From Narthecium ossifragum (Eukaryota; Streptophyta; Magnoliopsida; Dioscoreales; Nartheciaceae), in contig OY986964.1 in the NCBI GenBank assembly GCA_963920575.1, positions 15,489,460 to 15,553,459 on the forward strand: a DNA stretch of 64,000 nt, in the 5' to 3' direction. This document shows positions 11,126 to 22,984 of this stretch, piece after piece (the first letter of the stretch is position 1; the number at the start of each line of letters is the position of its first letter). Both the position numbers and the translations under genes were made by a program. Under the pieces are notes generated by a model. It saw only the letters and a program-made list of their open reading frames with translations. It was not told the origin of the DNA and searched no databases.

Positions 11126-12006
11126 TTGTATCAGACGTAATCCTGACCGTTGATGGTTGCTTCTGCTCGTGGATCCTTGTGTGATCAAACGGATCTCGTT
11201 CCTCGTCGTGATCAACTGGGGCTCCTAGAGGGATCGTGATCGCGGCCTAGTGAGGTGCGCCCAGCTCCTCCACCTTCAGCCGGCGCTTCTCCGGCGAGTT
11301 CGGCACCTCCCCTGTTCGTCGCTCCTCCCCTGTTGGCGCCCTATGCCGCTCAGATCCCCCCCTCCTTCGGCCCCCGCCGCTCGGATCTACTCTCCTTCGC
11401 CCCCCTATTCGTCGCTCCTCCGGCGTCCACTGCTCGACTCTGCTCTCCTCCGGGTCTCACCCCCGCCACTCGGATCTGCCCGGCCCTTTTCGCTCGGATC
11501 TGTCCTTCTCCGGTGCGCCCAACTCCTCCGACTTCGGCTCCTCTCCGGTGAGTTTTGGTGTGTCCCCTGTTCGCGTCGTGCACGTGCTCTCTAGCCTCGC
11601 TTCCAGCGCCGTCCGCGACATTGTGGATCTCCCGCTCGTGATCTAAGTGCTCTTGTGATCGCTCAGAACCCATCACCTACGGCTCCAGCTCTTTCCTTGA
11701 TCGTGGTCATCCCGCGATTCTCGCCTTGCTTTAGTTACGGCCGGTGAGCTCGGATCTTCCCCGGCAGTGATCTCCTCTCTCGTTGAGCTCTCACGCTCAC
11801 AACCCCGATACCCCTATTTCACTCGGATCCAGCCAGCACCCTTCCCTGCTAGCATCATCGATCTTTGTTTCCACTAGCACTACGTTACTGCAACAGTGTT
11901 TCCGCCTTCCACAAGGGATCGCTTGTGAGTTCTTCCGCTTGTTGCGCACCGGTTGTGGCTCTGTTCTGTGGATCATCCACGTTACTGTTGCTTCTTTTGC
12001 TGCATC

Positions 12007-12990
12007 ATGGCATCTTCTCATGATGTTACTCGACCGATTGAAGTAGTATTGAATGGGACGAACTATGATTCTTGGGCCCAGCAAATGTATGTTTTCTTGG
12101 TTAGTCGACGGCTATGGCGGTTTGTCATTGGTGACAAAAAAAAAACTTATGCAGACTGATGAAGAAACTGAAGAACAATTTGCGAAACGCCTTGAAGAAT
12201 GGTAAGGCACTCACTGCAAGATACTTTCTTGGTTTATTAACACATTTGTTCCTTCCATCCAGAGCCTTCTTCCTAAGTTTCAAAATTCCAAGCTTGCATG
12301 GGACTTTCTCGCAAATAGATATAATTGCTCTAGTGACGCAGCCCTTCAGTTTCAGTTAGAATCCAAGCTTTATCAATTGCGTCATGAAACTAGTCAATCT
12401 ATTGCTGAGTTTCATTCTCAGATCAGTAGTCTCTGGGATCAACTTTCTCAGGCTGATCTTACTTTTCCTTATGACAAATCTGCTAAGCTCTTTTAAGAGT
12501 ATCGGAACCGACGCCAATTCATTCACTTTTTGATGCACATTCGGGATGACTTCGAAAACACTAGAGCTTCATTGCTTCATCGCTCTCCTCTTCCTACATT
12601 GGATTCTGCTCTCACCGAACTCATATATGAGGAGACACGGCAGATGACTCGTCGGGTCCAGTCTACTGATCTTGTCATGGCCACTGCCTCACCTGACTCA
12701 GCTGTTCCAGTTCCACCAGTTGCAGCAGCTACCCCATCTAGACCACACCGCTTTAATGGGTCATGTAATTATTGTAAGGAATACGATCACCGCACCTTTG
12801 ACTGCTACAAGAAAAAGGCTAAGGATGCTAGAGATACTCAGAAGGCTAAGGCGTCTATATCATTATATAAGACAGTTGTTGCAGCTTCTACCAGCACATC
12901 CGCTCCCGACTCATCTTCTGCAACCTCGTTGTCATCCCTTACTGCAGCTGACCTTGAGGCAATCCTTCACCATGTCCTCTCTCGTACTTC
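12007..12990 (+). pseudogene. Copia Gag (frameshifted)
   Basis: It starts MASSHDVTRPIEVVLNGTNY with the copia Gag pattern NGTNYDSWAQQM. A frameshift lies in the A-run near 12137-12146; the frame then continues as QTDEETEEQFAKRLEEW and carries a stop at 12494-12496 (LF*EYRNRR). The zinc knuckle C-x2-C-x4-H-x4-C is intact at 12764-12805 (CNYCKEYDHRTFDC). The start is the first ATG in the Gag frame, after a leader with no other coding similarity. Gag would coat the RNA in the virus-like particle. Confidence 0.85.
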
Positions 12991-14240
12991 TACGACCTTA
13001 TCAGTCCTCCTAGGTAACAAATCCTCCTTGTTAATAGACTTAGCTTGTTGTAACCACATGACCCCTGATTCTTCTATCATCTCTCAGAAGAAGTCCTTAC
13101 ATCATGCTCCCGCCATATAAACTGTTGATGGCTCTCGTATGTCTGTTAGTGATGTAGGCCATGTTTCTACCTCCCAGATTTCTGTTCCTGACACTTTTTA
13201 GTTCCTGATTTGTCTCTAAATCTTCTCTCTGTGGGACAACTTGTTGAACATGGTCTTATCCTGACATTTTCTAATAAGAGGTGTGATGTGCAGGATCAGA
13301 AAACGGGCAAGCTAGTTGGGACCGGACGTAAAGTTGGTCGTCTGTTTGAACTATCCAATCTGCATGTTCCTAGTTCTACTTCGTCCATTGTCTTGGTCAC
13401 ACTTCATTAAACTGTGTCCAATCTTTAGCTTCTAGTGGTTACTTAGGGAATGTCAAATTTGAGTCCTTTGATTGTTTGTCATGTCAATTAGGCAAACAAA
13501 AGGCTTTATCTTTTAATAAAAGTGCATCTACATCTTCTGCACCTTTTGACCTTATTCACTCTGATATATGGGGGCCCGCTCCTGTTTCCACTAAGGGGGG
13601 GTCGCGCTATTTTGTTGTTTTCATTGATGATTTTTCTCGATACACATGGCTTTATCTTTTACATAATCGATCTGAGTTACTTACTGTTTTCCGAGACTTT
13701 AAAACGATGGTAAAAACTCAGTTCAATCGTGTCATCAAGATTTTTCTGTTTGATAATGCCATGGAGTATATGAGTGCTCCTTTTGCTGAAATGCTTGCTC
13801 AGGATGGCACCCTGTCTCATCAGTCTTGCCCGTATACTTCACAGCATAACGGTCGTGCTGAACGCAAGCGGCTTCATATTCTTGACACGATCAAATCTCT
13901 TCTCATTTCAGCCTCCCTTCCCGAGTCATTTTGGGGAGAAGCTGCTGTCACAGCTATTTACACCATTAATAGTGTTCCATCCCCTACTATCCTTAATCGA
14001 TCTCCATATGAGCTTCTATACGGCACAATACCAGATTATTCTATTCTTAAAGTGTTCGGTTGTGCTTGTTTTGTCCTCCTCCTGCACCATGAGCCATCTA
14101 AGCTTGAACCACGTTCTCGTCTTTGTTGCTTTCTTGGATATGGCATTCAGCACAAGGGGTATCGATGCTATGATCCTCTCCAAGCATCTTCGGATTTCAA
14201 GACATGTCAATTTCTAGGAACACAAGTCATTCACTAGTAT
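12991..14240 (+). pseudogene. Copia protease and integrase region
   Basis: The protease core reads LLIDLACCNHMTPDSS where copia proteases have D-S-G-A-S/C-N-H, so the catalytic DSG is now DLA. Stops follow at about 13118 and 13199. The integrase is largely open from 13476: DLIHSDIWGPAPVSTKGG (first Asp), IKIFLFDNAMEYMS (second Asp; the usual RSDN is altered) and NGRAERKRLHILD (catalytic Glu kept). The HHCC finger is partly out of frame upstream. The open frame ends at 14235, with degenerate linker sequence before RT. Confidence 0.88.
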
Positions 14241-14454
14241 TTCCCACATTTCGTCTAATCCTCCTTCCTCATCCATTTTTACTAATCCTACTATCGATCT
14301 TTTCCCAGAGCATACTTGTGAAGCAGGTGACAAAAGTTCAACGGCCGATCACTTAGCGGTTGTTCCTCACGAGACTGGCCCGTCTGCTGATCCCGTAGTC
14401 ACCCTCGACCCGCCTGAGTCATCTTCTTCTTCAACTCTTCGTTGTTCTAGTCAG

Positions 14455-16040
14455 GTGAGAGCTCTTCCCTCCTATCTTAAAGATTATCATTGCTTTTCTG
14501 CTTTTTCCACTCTTTATGAGCCTCGTAGTTATCGCGAAGTTAGTTCTGATCCCTTGTGGCAACAAGCAATGTCTGATGAACTTCAGGCCCTTCTCAAAAC
14601 TCATGTGTGGAATCTTGTGGACTTGCCTCCGGGAAAGACTGTTGTAGGATGCAAATGGGTGTATAAGATTAAAACGCGAGCTGATGGGTCGGTGGAACGT
14701 TACAAAGCACGTCTTGTTGCTTGCGGTTTTATTCAGGAACATGGTATTGATTATGAGGAAACTTTCGCTCCGGTGGCCCGTCTTACATCTTTTCGATCCT
14801 TACTCGTGGTAGCGGCCATTCGGCAGTGGCAGCTATTCCAGATGGATGTCAAGAATGCCTTTTTAAATGGTACATTAGTTGAGGAAGTCTATTTGGAGCC
14901 TCCTCCTGGTTTTGAGCACCCGCCTCAGAAGGTCTGTCGACTGTGGAAAGCCCTCTATGGTCTCAAGCAGTCTCCTCACACTTGGTTTTCCAAGTTCAGT
15001 TCTGTGCTGACACAATAGGGTTTCACCTCTAGTGCCTATGATTTGGTCTTATTTATTCGACGGTCTGAGGCTGGCATGATCATTCTCTTGCTCTATGTTG
15101 ATGACATGGTCATCACTGGGGATGATGTTTCGGGGATCAGTGCTCTTCAACAATTCCTCAGTCAGCAATTTGAGATGAAGGATTTGGGTTCCCTTAGTTA
15201 CTTTCTGGGACTTGAGGTGACATCTAGCTTCGATGGCTACTATCTATCTCAGGCTAAATATGCATCTGAGCTATTGTCACGTGTCGGGCTGACAGATAGT
15301 AAGACCGTGGATAGTCCTCTGGAGAGTAATGCAAAGCTCCTTCCTACAGATGGCAAAGCTTTAGCCGATGCCACTCTCTATCGCCAGTTAGTGGGTAAAC
15401 TTATTTATCTGACTGTGACTCGTCCTGATATTTCCTATGCAGTCACCTTAGTTAGTCAGTTTATGCATTCTCCACGATCTACTCACTATGCGGCTGTCCT
15501 AAGGATCCTTCGCTATGTAAAGGGGACTTTGTTCTAGAGGATTCATTTTTCTGCTCATTCTTCATTAAATCTCCAAGCATACTCCGATGCTGATTGGGCA
15601 GGGGATCCCACTGATCGTCGCTCTACTACTGGTTACTGCTTCATGCTTGGCACATCTCTCATCTCATGTAGGAGTAAGAAGCAGCCAATCATATCTCGCT
15701 CTAGTACTAAGGCTGAGTATCGTGCATTGGCAGATACTACATCTGAGCTTTTGTGGATTCGTTGGCTACTCCAAGATATGGGTGTTCCTGTTTCTAGTAG
15801 CTCTGTCATTCATTCTGATAATACCAGTGCCATTCAGATTGCTCATAATGATGTTTTTCATGAGCGCACAAAGCACATTGAGATCGATTGTCATTTCATC
15901 CGTCACCATATCCGACAGGCTACGCTTCATCTTCATCACATTGCCTCAGCTGATTAGTTAGCTGATATATTCATGAAGGCTCATCCTCCTAGTCGTCATG
16001 GTGACTTAGTTTACAAACTCAAGTTGGCATCTATTATACC
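14455..16040 (+). pseudogene. Copia reverse transcriptase and RNase H
   Basis: The RT starts at the canonical WQQAMSDELQALLKTHVW, followed by GCKWVYKIKTRADGSVERYK, FQMDVKNAFLNG and LYGLKQSPHTW. The catalytic YVDD is at 15094-15105. The RNase H carries AYSDADWAGDPTDRRSTTGY, SSTKAEYRAL and HSDNTSAIQIAHN. In-frame stops occur at about 15016, 15535 and 15955, with one more near the C terminus. The domain order and key residues are otherwise preserved, so decay looks recent. Confidence 0.92.
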
Positions 16041-16050
16041 ACCTTGAGTT

Positions 16051-16167
16051 TGAGGGGGGGGGTGTTGGTATAGTTACCTTACTTAGCTTGACTATTTTAG
16101 GTAGACTGAGGATTTGATGTAATTAGCATCAATCATACATATAATTAAGGGACATTAGTTTATAACA
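16051..16167 (+). repeat. Copia polypurine tract and 3-prime LTR with internal deletion
   Basis: The polypurine tract TGAGGGGGGGGG (16051-16062) directly precedes the LTR start TGTTGGTATAG at 16063. The LTR matches the 5-prime copy for its first 80 or so bases and again at its last 13 (TTAGTTTATAACA). About 113 bp between them, including the TATA box, are missing, leaving a 105-bp LTR. Confidence 0.9.
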
Positions 16168-17297
16168 TCCCCACTTAGTTAAATTTCTAAATCCGTCACC
16201 GGTGACTTCCATCGTAAAATTTTCATGATGTTGTATTAACTCTAATCACTTAACTTAAAAGTAAAAAGTTTAAACTAATAGGAAGGTCTGAGTTCGTATT
16301 TTTATAATCCAATATATACAAACATCAGGAATCTGACCTTAGTCCTTAAATGAGAAATCAATGCTGCTGGAACATCCTAATCATGAAGGCCACGGTACGT
16401 ATAATTAAGGGACGATAAATGCGATCCTATAAGAAAAGCATGTAAGATATAACATAACATATGTCAGGAGGAATAATATACGCACCGGAAAAAGGATCGA
16501 TATATCTTTAGCCATAAGTTTGAGCGGATGAGGTCGTAGAAGAAATTATGATTTGATTTTTAACCTACGCCCTTCTAAATGGATGCCCGATGGCAAGCAT
16601 ATTCATTTATTTATAGGCCAGGTCAAAAGAACCCTAATTAGAATCCAAATCGATTTCCGTTCATCAAAAAAATCTAATCATATTTGATCAACTTAATTGA
16701 TTCACATCCATACCAAACTTGATACTTTATGGAATATATATTTCCATATATACCTCTAATAATTAATTGATTAATTAACTCTGAAAATCATATGACATGT
16801 GTACCATGCATATTAGTAAATATTACTAACAAAGCATACAAGAAATAATGTCCAGTAATACTCTAAATAAACGAGAGGACCTACTTAAAAAGTGTTTGAC
16901 ACCGATTGATTTCAAACAGGAAGGATTGTTTGAACTCGAAGAATACACTGAACAGATCATGATCCACACTAAAGTCATATCTTCTCTGAAAGAGATCTTG
17001 ATGGGCTTTATAAAGGCACTTTAATTGTCTCTGTAGGCTTTTGCTCCAGCAGGTATGGATGTGGGACGGGTGCATGGTAGATGATCAGTCGTCGTCAAGC
17101 CTGATCTCTATCTTATAAACAATGGATGTGCTCCCTCGATATATATGTATTCTCACATCAACAGATAAAGTTTCTCATGAATCTATGGTTGGGTACCTCA
17201 CAGAAAGGTTAGTGCAAGATTTGATCGAGTTTGACGGCACTGCTGAATGACATCCAACGTCTGATCAACCGTTTATGTAATATATATATATATATAT
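16168..17297. other. Non-coding stretch; possible hAT right end at its start
   Basis: CCCCACTTAGTTAAATTTCT and AAATCCGTCACC (16169-16200) resemble the right terminus of plant hAT elements whose ends read CAGTGGCGGATCYAGAAATTT. This would fit with the ZMYM1-like scrap at 10723. A 12-bp perfect palindrome GTCACCGGTGAC follows. No gene or further repeat is seen in the rest. Confidence 0.35.
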
Positions 17298-17690
17298 CTT
17301 ATAAATAGCAATAACGGTTATAATCGTTTTCCTTATTAGTTTGTTTACATGTTCATTTTTCCTAAATTAGTTTTATATATATTCCTAGATTTACATATAG
17401 ATATTCCCTAATCATCAATCAACCTTATAAGGAGCAATAACGGTTACAATCGTTTCCCTTATATTAGTTTGTTTACATGTATATTTTTCTAAGTTAACTT
17501 TGTATATTTTTATCATATTCTCTAGATTAGTTTTAAATATACATCAACCTTATAAGGAGCAATAACGGTTACAACCGTTTCCCTTATATTAATTTGTTTA
17601 CATGTATATTTTCCTAAGTTAACTTTATATATTTTTATCATATTCCCTAGGTTAGTTTTAAATATACATCCTTATAATCATAAGCCAGGA
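17298..17690. repeat. 125-bp tandem repeat, about 3 copies
   Basis: Units start at CTTATAA in 17298, 17424 and 17549. Each contains AGCAATAACGGTTAYAAYCG and then a T-rich stretch with TTTGTTTACATGT. The core AACGGTTAYAAYCGTT is a near-perfect palindrome. A degraded TTAGTTTTAAATATA tail follows to about 17710. Confidence 0.9.
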
Positions 17691-17895
17691 GATTAGTTTT
17701 AAATATATATACTTATCTACCTTATAAGATAGTGGGGGCAGGCAGTTAGCCGTGCCAGGTGGCACGGGCCCACCACCTAGTATATACACAATATAAGATC
17801 AGGTCACGTTGTCCTGGTTTGTCCTATGTGGATAGTCAACTACTATTTAATTCGATTTGAAAATTAAATTAGAGGGTTAGTTAGCCACATATTTA

Positions 17896-18300
17896 GGCTA
17901 CGTTTGGCCGTGCGTTGTGTTTTTTATGACCGTGGTGAGGTGTGGTGTGTTTGTAAACTGTGGTGAGGTGTGGTGCAGTAACGGCTTAAAAACTGTTTGG
18001 TATGACAAGTTAATAACTATGGTAGAAAAGTGTGTTCATGTAATTTATTGTTTAAGTGTGCGTTTATTTTCAAATGTACAGTGTAAAATATTAGTTTGTT
18101 ATTTTGTTTCTGTGTTTGTTACACCGCAACCAAGGTGTGGTCAAATGGAAGCACCTATAAACTGCTTCGTCTCTGACGCAGTTTTGGCGTGGTCCCCACC
18201 AGTCAGCTATTATTCCCAAACGGGATTTTTGTGAACGCGGCTGCGTTCGGTCAAAAAAAAAGTGTGTTTGAGAAGCATGAACGCACGCCCAAACGGAGCC
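17896..18300. mobile_element. Tourist-like (PIF/Harbinger) MITE, 405 bp
   Basis: The left end reads GGCTACGTTTGGCCGTGCGT and the reverse complement of the right end GGCTCCGTTTGGGCGTGCGT, differing at two positions. The element is flanked by a perfect TTA duplication (17893-17895 and 18301-18303), the signature of PIF/Harbinger MITEs. The interior repeats GTGGTGAGGTGTGGTG and has no transposase. It is probably a young, intact MITE. Confidence 0.9.
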
Positions 18301-18303
18301 TTA

Positions 18304-18511
18304 GAGGGACGGTAATTATTAAAACCGCCCGTTTGAAAAATTAGAATGAGAACTTATTAGAGGTACATTTCAGTTAGCCCCATACTAAAACTGCTCGTTT
18401 AAAAATTTAGGAAAATAATGTTTCATATTAGAGGGAGCAGTTGTTAAAACCGTTCGTTTGAAAATTAGGAAAATAATGTCTGACTTAAAAGGACCGTGCC
18501 AGGAGCACATG
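18304..18511. repeat. Short subterminal-like repeats
   Basis: Three degenerate units contain TAAAACYGYYCGTTTRAAAA, near 18318, 18385 and 18440, each followed by AATTAGRAAA-type sequence. GCCGTGCCAGGTGGCACGGG near 17740 and GGACCGTGCCAGGAGCAC near 18490 flank this and the MITE. They may be remnants of one older DNA transposon. Confidence 0.4.
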
Positions 18512-18519
18512 CAATATAT

Positions 18520-18556
<37 letters not shown>

Positions 18557-18873
18557 TTTTCCTCATCGAACTAGTTATCTTGGCGATATCGAGCGAACTG
18601 TGATCCTGATCGTAAGATCAAATTGGTCTCTTGAACTGTGATCCTAATCATAGGATCAAATCAGTCTCCAAAACCTCCTGATCGCTAGTTCACTAGTGTT
18701 CTCGACCTCCCAACTCCAATGGCGCTCTAGCGATGTGTACCCCAAAACCCGTCACAGCTCCTCCAACCTCGACCAGCACCTCCACGTCGCCGTCGCCACC
18801 CAAGGTCGCCATCGTCTCCAGCAGACTCACGCGACCCCAGTCGCCGCTTCTCCGCCGACCAACGTCGCCCAAC
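18512..18873. repeat. MULE left terminal inverted repeat
   Basis: It contains a GA microsatellite at 18524-18553. Two copies of a roughly 45-bp unit around GTGATCCTRATCRTARGATC follow, where the right repeat has three. The GC-rich inner part (18690-18873) is open in several frames on both strands, but this is repeat sequence, not a gene. Confidence 0.75.
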
Positions 18874-19011
18874 CCAGGGGCTGGCCAGCCCCCGGCCGCC
18901 GCTGTTGAAGCCACCCACCACCTCCCATCACAAGATTCGTAAGCCCCATCCTCGTCATGACCCTCTCCAAGACTCCTACGACCTTCACCAATCTCCTTTG
19001 CTCGTCAAGAT

Positions 19012-20240
19012 CCTGCAATGAGAGCTGCCATCGAACAGGTTTTTTCCTTTGCTCGTCATAGGTTTTGTATTTGGCACATAACCAAAAAGTTGACTGAGAA
19101 GTTAGGAGGGATAGAAAATAAAATTGAAGTCATTGAGAAAATGACAAATTGTATTTGACATACCGAGACCGACGAGGAGTTTTGTGCAACTTGGGCAAGT
19201 ATTATTTAGGAACATGACATCAGCGACAATGACTGGTTGGCTAATTTGTATGAAATGAGAAAATAGTGAATCCCTCTTTATTTGAAGTGTTTTTTCTTTG
19301 ATGGGATGCATAGTAGCCAAAGGAGTGAAAACTTGAACATTTTCTTAAAAGACATACTCAACTGAAAAAAAAATACTTTGATGGAATTTTATGCACGGTT
19401 CACTAATGGACTTGAAGAACAGAGACTAGAGGCATTGGAGGACGAGCATCAAACCATTGATAATCAGTCGAAGTTGAAAACAACATGGTGTTTGGAGAAA
19501 CAAATTAATGTCTCAAATTTATACCAAAAAACTCTTTTATGAGTTCCAAGAAGAAGTGGTATCAAGTTTGATGCATAACGTCTTCGTTGGTAGTGAAGAC
19601 GAGGATGGGAAGGTATATCTTATCCAAGAATTAGGCAAAGAAATAAAAAAAAGGTTGTCATCCACAAGAAAACAAATATGGAAAAATGCTCATGTAAGCT
19701 TTTGGAGTTCCTTGGAATCCCATGCAGGCATTTTGCAGCTGAACTGAAGTATCTTAATCACACGATGCTACCTAGGGAGTATATTTTGCACCGTTGGACA
19801 AGCAATGACACAGTCAGGGTGGAAAATGTGGATGATGGTTCTATTAACAGGACAAAACGGTATGAGTTAAGTTATGTAACCAACCAACTTATTGATGAAG
19901 TACTTGATGGAAATGAGACATTCTCATTCGCCATGAGCACTTTACGTGATGCTTTGGAGGAAATTCAAAAGATGAATGCAATAAAAAAGGAAAGACAATG
20001 CCATGGATGAAGAAACAATTACGGAAATGAGGATATTTCACAAGTTAAATCAAGTGTGGGAAAAAGGGTGGTTATTAGTCAGCTGTATATCAAGGAACCG
20101 GATATAGCAAGACCCAATGAAAGTGGGATGTGTTTGAAGTCAACATTGGAGAAGCAGCTTGCAAAAGCTAGGCTTTGTAATTCTTGCCAGCAACATGTAG
20201 TCAACTATGATAAAAGAAACTGCTCTCTACTCAATAAGTA
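19012..20240 (+). pseudogene. FAR1/FRS-type MULE transposase remnant
   Basis: The MULE core reads MRAAIEQVFSFARHRFCIWH, then TETDEEFCATWASI and HSSQRSENLNIFLKDIL. The SWIM zinc finger CSCKLLEFLGIPCRHFAA (C-x-C, then C-x-H) lies at about 19686-19740. A C-terminal knuckle-like CNSCQQHVVNYDKRNC follows near 20190, with the usual histidine missing. Stops occur near 19156 and 19206, and a frameshift in the A-run at 19644-19652 separates the core from the SWIM finger. The N-terminal FAR1 DNA-binding domain and the first part of the DDE core are missing. Homologues are both transposases and domesticated FAR1/FHY3 regulators; the flanking repeats argue for a transposase. Confidence 0.85.
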
Positions 20241-20975
20241 TAGAAAAACAAGCCCTTTATGTTTATATTATTTTATAGGACTTCAATTTAAACTATTCTT
20301 TACGTTTTCTTCTATTTTTGCAAGAAAACTATTATCAATAAGGAGGAAACAAATGATGAAGAACTTGTGCATGTTTTTGATTGACTCCTCAGGGATAGCT
20401 TCTAGTCGAGGACAATTGTGTATTTTTTTCTTTGACATGCAACTTCTAACATTGCATGTCAAGATTTGTTATATACCACATGTTCAAGAAAAATCAATGG
20501 GTGTTGTTACACAAAAAAAACATTTCATGCTAAATCCTGAAAGTTCTTTTTGCTTTTTCTAAGTGTATACCTTTTGACTTGAATTTTTCTTGGTCAACTT
20601 GCCAGAGTCCAGTAACTTTTAGACGTTTATCATGCATCAATGCTAGTAGATGCAGGAACTCATGTATTTCTCTCTTTCTTAAGGTCCCTTATCAGAGAAT
20701 TGCAAGAATTTTTGCTCCAGTGTTACAAATTTGTTGTGACAATAATATAGAGTACAAATGTACAGGCATCTATGCTTTATACAAAATTGCAAGAGTCTTT
20801 CTCGTGGGCTAAAATATGCCAAAACAATTTCTAGTATCGAAAATACAAAGCCTTCTACTTTGCGGTATCTCAAGTGACATAAGACAACCTTTAATGTATT
20901 ATGGAAGCTGAGTTCATTCCTTTCCATTGGTATGAGTACACCACTTACAAAAGAATACAAAATTGTCATCAGTTA
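20241..20975. other. MULE 3-prime region, no gene
   Basis: AT-rich sequence between the transposase remnant and the insertion site of element B. It continues unbroken after B at 24008. Open frames are short and show no similarity to known proteins. Confidence 0.5.
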
Positions 20976-21291
20976 TGTCACGCCCCGACCCGTGAAAGCC
21001 CAACCGGGTCAGGGACGTGAACCGGAACCTAACTAACTGTGGAAAATAATGACGATGGTTCCCTCTAGTCTACTGGTTTCCCTAAGCATTCATCAAGCAC
21101 CCTCAAATTAACAATTCTAGAATTTACAGAAACCACAAACTGAAAGATTTCAATCCAAAGTACAATCCTACAAAACCTCAAAGAGGGGAAATTAGGTACA
21201 AACATTTATACACTCACGCAGGAGGCTAACTATTCTAAGGTTCAGAAGATCTCTGATCGAAGTGGTGGGAGCAAATCTGTCGTCTGATCTC

Positions 21292-21579
21292 TTATCGAAG
21301 CCCCCACTCAAACTGCCGCTGAAACTCCAACAAGACCGCCGCAACGGTCTGTCCGTCGACAGGAGGGAGGATTCTCTCCTCGACGAGAAAGGCCTCCTCC
21401 TGTGTGACCGAAACCGTCACTGGTGATGGCGCAGCCCGCCTAGCTTGAACCGCCCTGACAGGAACCTCCCTGATCGGTCGGGTGGGTCTACCAAGTCGTG
21501 CCCCACCCCGACCAACAACCGAAGGCCGGCCTCGAACTCCCGACATCTGCGCAATCACCAGCGACAAACGAGTGTCCAC
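21292..21579 (-). pseudogene. N-terminal Gag fragment of element B
   Basis: The minus-strand frame has an upstream ATG at 21577-21579, but MSGVRGRPSVVGRGGARLGR (internal ATG) is a more Gag-like start. It continues with an arginine/proline-rich leader and VTQEEAFLVEERILPPVDGQ, ending after LEFQRQFEWGLR. Basic R/G/P-rich leaders are usual in chromovirus Gag. The frame runs into the deletion junction near 21251, so capsid and zinc-knuckle regions are absent. Confidence 0.6.
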
Positions 21580-21733
21580 TCGTCAGAAACCACAAAACAA
21601 AGTAGCAAAAACTGGAAGTGAAAACACAACACATCACAGAAGAGCATGCACGGATGTTCTAGACATAGAACTATCCCATCCCACACTCAATCTCAACCGA
21701 ATCCTAATCCTATCCCTGGGACCTACAACCTAA

Positions 21734-21745
21734 ATTCTGATACCA
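21734..21745 (-). other. Primer-binding site of element B
   Basis: On the minus strand TGGTATCAGAAT follows the LTR end (CACGACA) after 3 bp. It matches 10 of 12 bases of the plant tRNA-iMet primer site TGGTATCAGAGC. This fixes the sense strand of the whole LTR family and fits a chromovirus, since Tat and Athila elements usually use other primers. Confidence 0.8.
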
Positions 21746-22984
21746 AGCTGTCGTGCCCCGACCCGCGAAAGCCCAACCAGGCCGGGGACGCGAACCGGAG
21801 CCTAACTAACTGTGGAAAATAATAGCGAGGATTTCCTCTAGTCTACTGGTTTCCCTAAGCATTCATCAAGCACCCTCAAATTAACAATTCTAGAATTTAC
21901 AGAAACCTCAAACTTAAAGATTTCAATCCAAAGTACAATCCTACAAAACCTCAAAGAGGGGAAATCAGGTACAAACATTTATACACTCTCGTAGGAGGCT
22001 AACTATACCAAGGTTTGGAAGACAGAAGATCACCACTCCTCAAACTCCGCCAGGCGCCGCCGCACCGCTGACCAACTGCCCAGTAGGGACCACCGATGAG
22101 GAGCTAACGCCTGCACCTGCAAAACGCAGCCCGGGTAGGAGTGAGCAACTAAACTAAACAGGGAAACTACACTACGACTCACAAAAGGAAGAGAGAAACG
22201 TAGCAACAGTGTCGCCCTTTAGCAAGGTCTGGGTGTACACAGGGGTCCCATAACCCCACCGAGTATCCATGAACGCAGGAAACCAACACTGCAGTCTCAC
22301 AAGCAGGAAACCAACATTGCCGGCAGGAAATGACACCGCTGAGTAGGCATACCCTCTACTCAAGAGTCGTAGATCACCGGACACCGGCTACACCTCAGCA
22401 CCCGGCTCGAGACCGACACAGCCTCTAAATCATCGATCAATAAGTGTTCAAGTCATCTAGACCTATCATCGAAATCAACTGAACACCACCATTCAAATCT
22501 GGACCAAGCTACCCAGCCCCGGTCCTAAGGTTAAGTCCGAGCTTCCAAGTCTTGGGACGGCGATACCACATATCGCCCACGCCCTGACCTTATGCAGCTA
22601 ATGCACAACCAGATGCATGCTATGATCACACGCAGAAAATCAGATAAGCATGCAACATATGTGACGATAAATAAACAAGGTCTGGGCTCGACACCCTGCC
22701 AGCTCGGAGTGGTGAACAGATAATACAGGGCAAGAGACTGTTGCAGTGGTAACCCCACCAACTACATCCAGTCCACAAAGAGACATCATACTACGGGAAG
22801 GCAAACAAGACTAACAGTACAACATGCTATCTACATATCCCGAGAGTTGTCACTCTCCTGGTTCACCACTACTCATTATGGGCCTAACATGCTCAAGGAT
22901 ATGTATAAGTTATAAAGCAGTAAAGAAAACCCAGCATACACAACCCCGCGGGCAAAATCCGACAAAAAATACCCCCTGCGACCA

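Larger units (their letters stand above)
10908..16167 (+). mobile_element. Ty1/copia retrotransposon, full length but frame-broken
   Basis: The element has a short 5-prime LTR, a tRNA-iMet-like primer site, a long GC-rich leader (11126-12006), gag, protease, integrase, RT and RNase H in copia order, a polypurine tract and a shortened 3-prime LTR. Flanks are CCCCC (10903-10907) and TCCCC (16168-16172), a 4/5 match to a 5-bp target duplication. The short LTRs and Gag type suggest an Ale/Ivana-like lineage, but that is a guess. Multiple stops and a gag frameshift make it non-autonomous. Confidence 0.92.

Noticed and set aside
18690..19020. Several overlapping GC-rich frames on both strands
   Set aside because: They fall in the MULE inverted repeat, which recurs inverted at 24676-27440; GC content alone keeps the frames open.
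20580..20969. Open frames on both strands in the MULE 3-prime region
   Set aside because: AT-rich, no motifs, overlapping on opposite strands.
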